In this document: positions 54,001-64,000 of the stretch, piece by piece
Numbering within the stretch: the first letter of the stretch is position 1
Layout: each line of letters begins with the position of its first letter
Source of the DNA: Argopecten irradians
Taxonomy: Eukaryota > Mollusca > Bivalvia > Pectinida > Pectinidae
NCBI RefSeq assembly: GCF_041381155.1
Contig: NC_091134.1
Coordinates: forward strand, 15,192,008 to 15,256,007
Reading direction: 5' to 3'
DNA: 64,000 nt
Position numbers and translations under genes: made by a program
Notes under the pieces: model-generated
Databases searched by the model: none
What the model saw: the letters and a program-made list of their open reading frames with translations, nothing else
What the model was told of the DNA's origin: nothing

Positions 54001-57000
54001 TGAAATATCCAAAGCAAAAAATAATTAAAGATGATGAGACTATATTTCCTAACTAAACAGGATGAGAATTTATTACCTGAACTAAACAGGATGAGAATTT
54101 ATTACCTGAACTAAACAGGATGAGAATTTATTACCTGAACTAAACAGGATGAGAATTTATTACCTGAACTAAACAGGATGAGAATTTATTACCTGAACTA
54201 AACAGGATGAGAATTTATTACCTGAACTAAACAGGATGAGAATTTATTACCCGAACTAAACAGGTGAGAATTTATTACCCGAACTTAACAGGATGAGAAT
54301 TTATTACCTGAACTAACAGGATGAGAATTTATTACCTGAACTAAACAGGATGAGAATTTATTACCTGAACTAAACAGGATGAGAATTTATTACCTGAACT
54401 AAACAGGATGAGAATTTATTACCTGAACTAAACAGGATGAGAATTTATTACCTGAACTAAACAGGATGAGAATTTATTACCTGAACTAAACAGGATGATA
54501 ATTAGTTACCTGAACTAAACAGGATGAGAATTTATTACCTGAACTAAACATTATGATGAGAATTTATTACCTGAACTAAAATTTGATGATAATTAGTTAC
54601 CTGAACTAAATTGATGATGATAATTAGTTACCTGAACTAAATTTGATGATAATTAGTTACCTGAACTAAATTTGATGATAATTAGTTACCTGAACTAAAT
54701 TTGATGATAATTAGTTACCTGAACTAAATATGATGATAATTAGTTACCTGAACTAAACTTGATGATAATTAGTTACCTGAACTAAACTTGATGATAATTA
54801 GTTACCTGAACTAAACTTGATGATAATTAGTTACCTGAACTAAACATGATGATAATTAGTTACCTGAACTAAATTTGATGATAATTAGTTACCTGAACTA
54901 AACATGATGATAATTAGTTACCTGAACTAAATTTGATGATAATTAGTTACCTGAACTAAATTTGATGATAATTAGTTACCTGAACTAAATTTGATGATAA
55001 TTAGTTACCTGAACTAAATTTGATGATAATTAGTTACCTGAACTAAATTTGATGATAATTAGTTACCTGAACTAAATTTGATGATAATTAGATACCTGAA
55101 CTAAATTTGATGATAATTAGTGACCTGAACTAAACATGATGATAATTAGTTACCTGAACTAAATTTGATGATAATTAGTTACCTGAACTAAATTTGATGA
55201 TAATTAGTTACCTGAACTAAATTTGATGATAATTAGTTACCTGAACTAAATTTGATGATAATTAGTTACCTGAACTAAAATTTGATGATAATTAGTTACC
55301 TGAACTAAACTTGATGATAATTAGTTACCTGAACTAAATTTGATGATTTAGTTACCTGAACTAAATTGATGATAATTAGTTACCTGAACTAAATTTGATG
55401 ATAATAACTGTTATTGAGACTCCGTGTGTACAAGGACCACATTCCTAACACTCCACCGCCCTATTAATGAACAATTTGTATCACATCAGAGGTTTAGAAG
55501 TTATTGTAGTTCTCAATGAGAACGGCACTAACACTGGTACAACAGCTGTTGGCGACAGTGGGTTGCTGGGGTAGAAAATTACCCATGTGGTGTGTCACTT
55601 ACGCTACACTGTAACTTCAATTGTTGAGATCTGCCTATTTAAGCACACTGTTATTATGACCTTTAAAGCGTGTTAACACACTGGTATTAATGTGTATGTT
55701 GACACACTGTAACATTAATGTGTAACAAAGACACTGTCCAAATTTAGTGTTGAGCGTTACCACACTTAAGTATGAATGTGTTACTCCCCTTTTCACAACT
55801 GTATTAACTCGTCAGAGAATATCTAAGAGTGTAACACACTGTATTAGTGTGTCTCACACTGTGATTAGTGTGTAACACACTACGCCCGTATGTATTAATG
55901 TAACATAAAGGAGAGAGGCCACTGTATTAGTCTCCACGTCAGAGACATTATTTTCACATTGTACTTTAGGTTGTTATCTTGTAGCACACACTGTATTAGT
56001 GTGATATAAAATTTAACACACTGTATTAGTGTGTATCACACTGTATTAGTGTGTGCGTAACACACTGTATTAGGTGTGTATCACACTGTACAACTGTATT
56101 AGTGTGTAACACACTGTAATAATGTGTGGTAACACACTGTATTAGTGTGTATAATTTTCTCTTTGCATACACTGTATTAATGTGTAACACACTGTATTAG
56201 TGTGTAACACACTGTATTTAGTGTGTATCACCACTGTATTAGTGTGTAACACACTGTATTAGTGTGTATCACACTGTATTAGTGTGTAACACACTGTATT
56301 AGTGTGTATCACACTGTATTAGATGTGTATCACACTGTATTAATGTGTATGAAATCTGCTCCTTGTATATAACCCACTGTGTAACACATTATTGTGTGTA
56401 TCACACTGTATTAGTGTGTATCACACTGTATTAGTGTGTATCACACTGTATTAGTGTGTATCACACTGTATTAGTGTGTATCACACTGTATTAGTGTGTA
56501 ACACACTGTATTAGTGTGTATCACACTGTATTAGTGTGTATCACACTGTATTAGTGTGTATCACACTGTATTAGTGTGTAACACACTGTATTAGTGTGTA
56601 TCACACTGTATTAGTGTGTATCACACTGTATTAGTGTGTAACACACTGTATTAATGTGTATCACACTGTATTAGTGTGTAACACACTGTATTAGTGTGTA
56701 TCACACTGTATTAGTGTGTATCACACTGTATTAGTGTGTAACACACTGTATTAGTGTGTAACACACTGTATTAATGTGTATCACACTGTATTAGTGTGTA
56801 TCACACTGTATTAATGTGTATCACACTGTATTAATGTGTAACACACTGTATTAGTGTGTATCACACTGTATTAGTGTGTATCACACTGTATTAGTGTGTA
56901 TCACACTGTATTAGTGTGTATCACACTGTATTAGTGTGTATCACACTGTATTAGTGTGTATCACACTGTATTAGTGTGTATCACACTGTATTAATGTGTA

Positions 57001-60000
57001 ACACACTGTATTAATGTGTATCACACTGTATTAGTGTGTATCACACTGTATTAGTGTGTAACACACTGTATTAGTGTGTATCACACTGTATTAGTGTGTA
57101 ACACACTGTATTAATGTGTATCCACCACATGTGATTATTTGTGTATCACACTGTATTAGTGTGTATCACACTGTATTTAGTGTGTAACACACTGTATTAG
57201 TGTGTATACACAACAACTGTATTAGTGTGTAATCACACTGTATTAGTGTGTAACACACTGTATTAGTGTGTATCACACTGTATTAGTGTGTATCACACTG
57301 TATTAGTGTGTATCACACTGTATTAGTGTGTATCACACTGTATTAGTGTGTATCACACTGTATTAGTGTGTAACACACTGTATTAATGTGTATCACACTG
57401 TATTAATGTGTATCACACTGTATTAGTGTGTAACACACTGTATTAGTGTGTGTAACACACTGTATTAAGTGTGTAACACACTGTATTAAGTGTGTATCAC
57501 ACTGTATTATTGTGTATTCACACACTGTATTAGTGTGTATCACCACTGTATTAGTGTGTATCACACTGTATTAGTGTGTATCAACTGTATTAGTGTGTAT
57601 CACACTGTATTAATGTGTATCCACACTGTATTAAGTGTGTATTCTTCACACTGTATTAGTGTGTATCACACTGTATTAATGTGTATCACACTGTATTTAT
57701 GTGTATCAAACTGTATTAGTGTGTATCACACTGTATTAGTGTGTAACACACTGTATTAATGTGTATCACACTGTATTAGATGTGTATCACACTGTATTAG
57801 TGTGCTTTACACTGTATTAGTGTGTATCACACTGTATTAGTGTGTAACACACTGTATTAATGTGTATCACACTGTATTAGTGTGTATCACACTGTATTAG
57901 TGTGTATCACACTGTATTAGTGTGTATCACACTGTATTAGTGTGTATCACACTGTATTAGTGTGTATCACACTGTATTAGTGTGTATCACACTGTATTAG
58001 TGTGTATCACACTGTATTAGTGTGTATCACACTGTATTAGTGTGTAACACACTGTATTAGTGTGTATCACACTGTATTAATGTGTATCACACTGTATTAG
58101 TGTGTAACACACTGTATTAGTGTGTATCACACTGTATTAATGTGTATCACACTGTATTAGTGTGTAACACACTGTATTAATGTGTATCACACTGTATTAG
58201 TGTGTAACACACTGTATTAGTGTGTATCACACTGTATTAGTGTGTATCACACTGTATTAGTGTGTATCACACTGTATTAGTGTGTAATATTACTGTATTA
58301 AGTGTGTAACACACTGTATTAGTGTGTAATCACACTGTATTAATGTGTATCACACTGTATTAATGTGTATCACACTGTATTAGTGTGTATCACACTGTAT
58401 TAATGTGTATCACACTGTATTAGTGTGTATCACACTGTATTAGTGTGTATCACACTGTATTAGTGTGTATCACACTGTATTAGTGTGTATCACACTGTAT
58501 TAGTGTGTAACACACTGTATTAATGTGTATCACACTGTATTAGTGTGTATCACACTGTATTAGTGTGTATCACACTGTATTAGTGTGTAACACACTGTAT
58601 TAGTGTGTGTATCACACTGTAATTAGTGTGTAATCACACTGTATTAATGTATTATCACACTGTATTAATGTGTATCACACTGTATTAGTGTGTAACACAA
58701 CTGTATTAGTGTGTATCACACTGTATTAGTGTGTATCTCACACTGTATTAGTGTGTATCACACTGTATTAGTGTGTATCACACTGTATTAGTGTGTATCA
58801 CACTGTATTAATGTGTATAACACACTGTATTAGTGTGTAATCACACTGTATTTAGTGTGTAACACACTGTATTAATGTGTATCACACTGTTTAATGTGTG
58901 TATCACACTGTATTAGTGTGTACTTCACACAATCTGTAATTAATGTGTATCACACTGTATTAGTGTGTATCACACTGTATTAGTGTGTAACACACTGTAT
59001 TAATGTGTATCACACTGTATTAGTGTGTAACACACTGTATTAGTGTGTATCACACTGTGTATTAGTGTGTATCACACTGTGTATTAGTGTGTAACACACT
59101 GTATTAGTGTGTAACACACTGTATTAGTGTGTATCACACTGTATTAGTGTGTATCACACTGTATTAGTGTGTATCACACTGTATTAGTGTGTAACACACT
59201 GTATTAGTGTGTATCACACTGTATTAGTGTGTATCACACTGTATTAGTGTGTATCACACTGTATTAGTGTGTAACACACTGTATTAGTGTGTATCACACT
59301 GTATTAGTGTGTAACACACTGTATTAATGTGTACACACTGTATTAGTGTGTATCACACTGTATTAGTGTGTATCACACTGTATTAGTGTGTACACACTGT
59401 ACTGTTATTAATGTGTATCACACTGTATTAGTGTGTATCACACTGTATTATGTGTGTATCACACTGTATTAGTGTGTAACACACTGTATTAGTGTGTGTA
59501 TCACACTGTATTAATGTGTATCACACTGTATTAGTGTGTATCACACTGTATTAGTGTGTATCACACTGTATTAGTGTGTAACACACTGTATTAGTGTGTA
59601 TCACACTGTATTAGTGTGTATCACACTGTATTAATGTGTATCACACTGTATTAGTGTGTATCACACTGTATTATTAGTGTGTATCACACTGTTTTAATGT
59701 GTAACACACTGTATTAGTGTGTATCACACTGTATTAGTGTGTAACACACTGTATTAGTGTGTATCACACTGTATTAATGTGTATCACACTGTATTAGTGT
59801 GTAACACACTGTATTAGTGTGTAATCACACTGTATTAGTGTGTATCACACTGTATTAGTGTGTAACACACTGTATTAGTGTGTATCACACTGTATTAATT
59901 TGTATCACACTGTATTAGTGTGTAACACACTGTATTAGTGTGTATCACACTGTATTAGTGTGTAACACACTGTATTAGTGTGTATCACACTGTATTAGTG

Positions 60001-61904
60001 TGTAACACACTGTATTAATGTGTATCACACTGTATTAGTGTGTATCACACTGTATTAGTGTGTATCACACTGTATTAGTGTGTATCACACTGTATTAATG
60101 TGTATCACACTGTATTAGTGTGTATCACACTGTAATTTATGTGTATCACACTGTAACACATTTGTGGTTATTAGTGTGTGTAAAAACACTGTATTAGTGT
60201 ATCATACTCACCACTATTAGAGCGTTGTCGTCATCCTTTTTGGACCAAATATCAATGATGGTCTGGATGAGTAAATTCACTCCCTGAAAATACAAAACAA
60301 CAAATGAAATATTTTATATGTGTAATAGTTGTGAAGTCTTAACAAGCATTAAAGTTAGTTCATGGTTTGAAAGATTTGGTGAATAACAAGAGGCCCAAGA
60401 GGCTTGTATTTCTTGCCATTTTGTTTGGCCTTTGTATACCTCTGAAGTCTTATAAAGATTTCAATTTTTTTGACCCCTGTAATTAAACATAAATGTAGAT
60501 ATAGGTCGAAGACATTCAATTAGTGACATAAACTTCTATGACAGTTACCATGGTTAATGAGATTATTACTACTTTGTTACCATGGTTAGTGATATTAACG
60601 ACTCGGTTACCATGGTTATAATACAACCACTTAGTTCCATAGTCCAATAAACCTATCTTATGAGGCTTTTTTATTCATTTTTTTTAAATATAATAAATTA
60701 AGGCCTAATAATATAAGCAGGTTTAGCAGACTATTAGTTCCAATTAATGCAAGATTTTTTGAAGGTTAATAGTTGTTAGAGGGACAATGTACTCGGAGCG
60801 TGGATTGATGTTGTGTTTATATTGGTAATAAACCAGTCCATATGGTGCAGTTGGTATCACTATAATCTGCCTGCAAATCAGTGATCAGTAATTATATAAA
60901 TGCTTGTGTTCGTGACGCCATTATAAATCGCCATTATAAATTGGCGGTAGCTACTAGGTAATTCTTATAGACAACCTGAACCAGCACCAGTGGAGTAAGC
61001 ATCTGATGTCTAAAACTATTTACGGTAACATATTTACCTCTTTGGATGCATTATCCTGTCTGAAACATAACTTTTCTTAATATAAGAGCATCCCAAGTAG
61101 CTATTTATTTCCTTTGGTATACCTTACAGGAATCTGATTCGGGCAATCCAGTGGATGTTTTTAGGAATGAATAACTAATTTTATGTAGCATTTTGCTTGG
61201 TGGTTATACTGCAGAATTAACTTCACTGAATTGTTCCTTTCAAATACCTGTAGTAGTACAGTAAAGATGATTGTCTTTGTTCCTGTTGTTTGTTCGAGGC
61301 CCTTCAGACATTTCCGACAAAACCGCGCTCTCAGCGTGTTGTTGGTGGCTTGTGTGGTACCCTTAAAATTACAATTATACTCAATTTAACATGAATTATC
61401 ATCACACATCAGGTGTTTGTACAATGATAATATTTCATAATTTTAGAGCTAAAATCTGAAAATCACTAAAAATTACTAGGGATTTATCTTCAAAACATTT
61501 TTTTGAAAATTGTGAATTTGATGATTATTTTCACATTTAGAGTAATTGTACACGTACATGTATATGGTGTCTTGACCTTGACATCTTGTCAATATACTGG
61601 TACTGACTTTGGCATAACCTAACTTTTATATCACCAAGTCAGATTGATGATTTACATTAAAATCTTCATATATTTCTTGATATAGTATAATCTTAAAATT
61701 TTTCTTTAACCTTGAACATTATGTTTCCTTGACCTTGACCATCCTGAAATACTGACCCTGTCACTCAGATTCTGTGTTGTATTGTTGAGATCACCTAGAT
61801 ATTGTTTCAGAGTTTCACTGCTCTCTTCGAGATTTTCCAGTAGTTTAACTGTTTGATAGTAGGACAGATGGACGCCATCATGTTCATTATCCAGTAATTC
61901 GGGC
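51029..61904 (-). CDS. C-terminal seven exons of an unrecognised multi-pass membrane protein (5' partial)
   Basis: Exons, transcription order: 61904-61757, 61361-61248, 60283-60212, 53654-53544, 52554-52446, 52065-52010, 51238-51029 (stop at 51029-51031). Phases agree throughout. The first visible exon is coiled and charged (YYQTVKLLENLEESSETLKQ). Hydrophobic stretches follow: IIFTVLLQGVNLLIQTIIDI, GILLVQSYFAAILLFAGLYT, LIIALYTKFLYFSVSTATLC and YNYIFVSLQMLLSFMYFASV, so about four membrane spans and a hydrophilic tail of ~50 residues. I do not recognise the family. Upstream exons lie beyond 61904, none certain in the window. Exon four has two possible acceptors (53654 or 53659); only the weaker one keeps the frame. 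Confidence 0.75.
51555..51738. mobile_element. MITE family D, complete copy (184 bp)
   Basis: TACCGTATTCGACCCAATAA at the left and TTATTGGGTCGAAAACGGTA at the right are inverse repeats, with TA at both outer edges. Lies in the 52009-51239 intron of the membrane-protein gene. Confidence 0.82.
52556..52829. repeat. 25-bp minisatellite, about 11 copies
   Basis: Unit 'atcaatattagatataaata' plus 'aatga', with single-base variants. Confidence 0.92.
53028..53432. repeat. 40-bp minisatellite, about 10 copies
   Basis: Unit 'accaggatgttagaaatggc' plus 'tacagtctgtattttcttgt'. Two copies carry a 4-bp 'cgat' insertion. Confidence 0.92.
54040..54556. repeat. 29-bp minisatellite block A, about 17 copies
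   Basis: Unit 'aggatgagaatttattacct' plus 'gaactaaac'. Very homogeneous. Lies in the large intron of the membrane-protein gene. Confidence 0.95.
54557..55410. repeat. 29-bp minisatellite block B, about 29 copies
   Basis: Unit 'tttgatgataattagttacc' plus 'tgaactaaa'. Related to block A but with its own fixed differences (agttac for ttattac, gataatt for gagaatt). The switch from A to B takes only a few units. Confidence 0.95.
55411..55655. other. Short unique spacer between the two arrays
   Basis: No exon of the membrane-protein gene could be placed here. One candidate between splice-like signals contains a stop. Confidence 0.5.
55656..60205. repeat. 4.5-kb array of a 20-bp hairpin-forming unit, about 210-225 copies
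   Basis: Unit TCACACTGTATTAGTGTGTA. ACACACT and AGTGTGT are inverse repeats around GTATT, so each unit can fold on itself. Two main variants alternate (tatcacac and taacacac), plus ttaatg/ttagtg. The left 500 bp is diverged. The whole array lies in the 60211-53655 intron. Confidence 0.97.
60383..60470 (-). mobile_element. Terminal fragment of a third hairpin-ended repeat family
   Basis: AACAAGAGGCCCAAGAGGCTTGT at 60385: on the minus strand it ends with a short palindrome then CTCTTGTT, like the satellite and pearl-like elements. The body is not identifiable. Confidence 0.5.
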
Positions 61905-61999
61905 CTAAAATTAAAAAAAAAAACCACTTTAACAATGTATACTTGGCCTGCCATGCCACTAAATACCTTGACAATGTATCCCATCTTAGGATATTAAAT

Positions 62000-62154
62000 A
62001 GTTACCTCCCTTACGGGTAATTAAGTATCCATTGTGACATCATTATTTTGTGAGCCAAAAACTCACCTTGTTTTCTCTGTAAAGTATGATGTTACATTCG
62101 CAAACACAATATGCCACAATCACTTCCTACCAACAAGGGCAGATAACTCTGTAA
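62000..62154. mobile_element. Foldback MITE family E, copy 2
   Basis: AGTTACCTCCCTTACGGGTA at the left and 'caacaagggcagataact' at the right are imperfect inverses. The interior shares 'gtatccattgtgac' and 'tatgatgttac' with 41282-41416. Confidence 0.75.
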
Positions 62155-62588
62155 TATGTAAATACAGAATTAATAACCCTGACAATGTATAAAGATATAA
62201 TTAACCTGAAAACAAATATTTGCCTGGACAATAGGCGATAACTATAACTTGTTGATGCATCAATCAGTTTATTTTTAACTACTGAAATTAAAGTACAGCT
62301 TTCACATGTCTTTATATTGTTTTATATACGCTTACGGAATATTAAAGCCTAACATAATTTTGAAACCTAAATATAATCATTAAATTAGGGGAGTTTCTTT
62401 ATAAGTTATCCGTTATCAGTCTATCACTTCTTGACCTGCATCTTATCAGGGAAAAACATATAGTCAGCCCATATAGATTACATGATATGCCGATCACATC
62501 CTAAATGCGTGATAATTATATAGTCCTCATGTGAGTTTGATTCACTTCATTATATCATAACTGATAAATAAGCATATGATATACCTGT

Positions 62589-63343
62589 AACAGAAAGGAA
62601 CACCTGGACCATAAATAACCCTGGTAGCTGTATGTAACGATTGATAATTCATGATTGAAACTAAACTGGATACAGAATTGCACTATTAGTCAATTATATA
62701 ATCCAAAAGTGCCATAATGGAGGCAGATGGAAGAAGTGTTTTCTGATTTTCCTCCAAAATATTTTCCACTGTCGCATCTCTGCCTCCAATATTCCAGAAG
62801 GATCGAGCACTGAATCTGATAGATTTTCTATAATAATATTTCAATGTGGCTTTTGAGGAGAAAACTCAAAAGAATCGATACCACTGGTCTGCAGTACTAA
62901 TGTTTCGTAAAGCTGGGAAAGCCTGTACAATACAACGATTCCATTGATGAGCTGTCAACCGAGAGCCTTTTGGGTACTGTTGTGAATTCTTGGTCCAACA
63001 CCTTTTGTTTCCCAGCCAGGTTCCCACTCCATCAAACACTGGCTTCGCATTTTGTTTTCTGTGTCCAACCCTTCGAAAGTATGTAATTGCAATGTGATGG
63101 ATTCATTTCCATTTTGTGTTGTTTTGGAATAAATGCATCTTTGGACCATTTTCCAGGTGATGTTGAGATTCTGTCCTCCCACTTTGTGATCTGCGCTGTG
63201 CGACTCATCCGTTCATAAACAGAAAGGAACACCTGGACCATAAATAACCCTGGTAGCTGTATGTAACGATTGATAATTCATGATTGAAACTAAACTGGAT
63301 ACAGAATTGCACTATTAGTCAATTATAATAATCCAAAAGTGCA
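62589..63343. repeat. ~125-bp direct repeats (62589-62714 and 63218-63343) around a 503-bp core
   Basis: 'aacagaaaggaacacctgga' through 'gcactattagtcaattat' is almost identical in both copies, 629 bp apart. The core (62715-63217) has partly open minus-strand frames (up to 75 residues) with no family I recognise. Could be a small LTR-like (TRIM-type) element or a tandem duplication. Confidence 0.7.
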
Positions 63344-63352
63344 ATATTATAA

Positions 63353-63503
63353 GACTCTTTCATATGTGGATATGAAGGATAGGGATATTCTACCCGAGGT
63401 AACAAAATGTGGTAAACACCAAGGCTTGCCGAGGGTTTTTGCAACATTTTGTGATCCCGAAGGTAGAATATCCCTATCCTTCATATCCCACTTATGAAAG
63501 AGT
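63353..63503. mobile_element. Foldback element of about 150 bp
   Basis: 'atgaaggatagggatattct' at the left is the inverse of 'agaatatccctatccttcat' at the right, within longer arms actctttcata / tatgaaagagt. A further pair (ctttcatacctcg near 63510; taggtatgaaag near 63836) may make a larger nested structure. Confidence 0.78.
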
Positions 63504-64000
63504 AATTTTTCTTTCATACCTCGACGTTCTATTGCAATTTTACAACTATAATATCCCGCCATTTTGAAATAAATTCGAAGAAATCTATGACTGAAAGTCA
63601 ATTTTCCATACATGAAAATTACAAATGTACGTGATATTTTCAACACAAATTCCGTTGTTTACATCTTTTAAAGTAAAACCAGTCAACTTTGTGAAAAAAA
63701 TGTTAAAATTTTACAGAGGAAATAGAAATTTTGTTGACGCCGTGACGTCATGGGGCTTTATTGCATGAGTAGCCATGCAATACAGCCTCAGGCGACATGA
63801 TTGTATTGCCCTAGATCAGCCAATATTACACCCGTAGGTATGAAAGAATATATAGATATTTTTCCCGGGTTCAAATCCTGACCTGGCAGCTACATTTTCC
63901 CCTTACATGTTACAGAATTGGCTCCCAACTACATAATCCATGGCGGAGGTATTTGGAAGGGTCTCCTATGTCTTTGAGGGCGAAGACTTCGAGAAAGGAG
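63504..64000. other. Right edge of the window, no gene recognised
   Basis: A tRNA box-B-like 'gggttcaaatcc' lies at 63868-63879 with no matching box A, probably SINE debris. Exons upstream of 61904 for the membrane-protein gene were not found here. Confidence 0.4.

Noticed and set aside
57490..57759. 89-residue ORF (MCITLYYCVF...)
   Set aside because: Translation of the 20-bp array through an indel-rich patch.
54040..60205. Regular short repeats as a CRISPR array
   Set aside because: Units are directly adjacent with no unique spacers, no cas genes, and the DNA is eukaryotic.
62955..63241. Two overlapping 69-75-residue minus ORFs as an upstream exon of the membrane-protein gene
   Set aside because: They sit in the core of a duplicated repeat unit, lack clear splice sites and match no family I recognise.

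Overview
This is a window of eukaryotic nuclear DNA, most likely from a bivalve mollusc. The genes are split by GT-AG introns and the DNA is AT-rich. The dispersed repeats resemble those known from bivalves: 'pearl'-type elements with a ~155-bp core and a CCGT/ACGG microsatellite, tRNA-derived SINEs and many short foldback elements. I cannot name the species from sequence alone.

Layout. Positions 1-6956 hold a tandem array (161-bp unit, a 126-bp sub-repeat, and two copies of a unique tail ending in a hairpin). Positions 7742-8346 (+) are the last exon of a gene resembling mitochondrial ribosomal protein mS38/AURKAIP1. Positions 8347-13056 are intergenic, with foldback elements and a dead LINE fragment. 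Positions 13120-36147 (+) hold one large gene that I assemble from 27 exons, coding about 2,510 residues. Positions 37969-40443 (-) are an intact single-exon CDS for a B-box/coiled-coil/NHL-like (TRIM-like) protein, tail-to-tail with the large gene. Positions 40444-51028 are repeat-rich intergenic DNA. Positions 51029-61904 (-) are the last seven visible exons of an unrecognised multi-pass membrane protein; one of its introns is a 6.5-kb block of minisatellites. Positions 61905-64000 contain only repeats and unassigned DNA.

The most interesting object is the large gene. In order it encodes a ubiquitin-like domain, an RGG stretch, a B-box-like zinc finger, a MUS81-type winged helix, an ERCC4 (XPF/MUS81) nuclease domain with the ERKxxxD motif, three UIM-type ubiquitin-binding motifs, two SUMO-interaction-like motifs, an acidic SQ-rich 11-residue repeat, an SP-rich linker, five MIU-like motifs, a TAF1-type CCHC zinc knuckle and a basic coiled-coil tail. 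I know of no named family with this architecture. It reads as a structure-specific DNA nuclease joined to ubiquitin and SUMO readers, probably acting in the DNA-damage response. That function is inferred, not shown.

The repeat content is also notable. There are several MITE families with recognisable target duplications, a 4.5-kb array of a 20-bp hairpin-forming unit, a 29-bp array whose every unit carries a consensus splice donor on the strand of the host gene, and three families of tandem-repeat elements that end in the same palindrome plus CTTGT signature.
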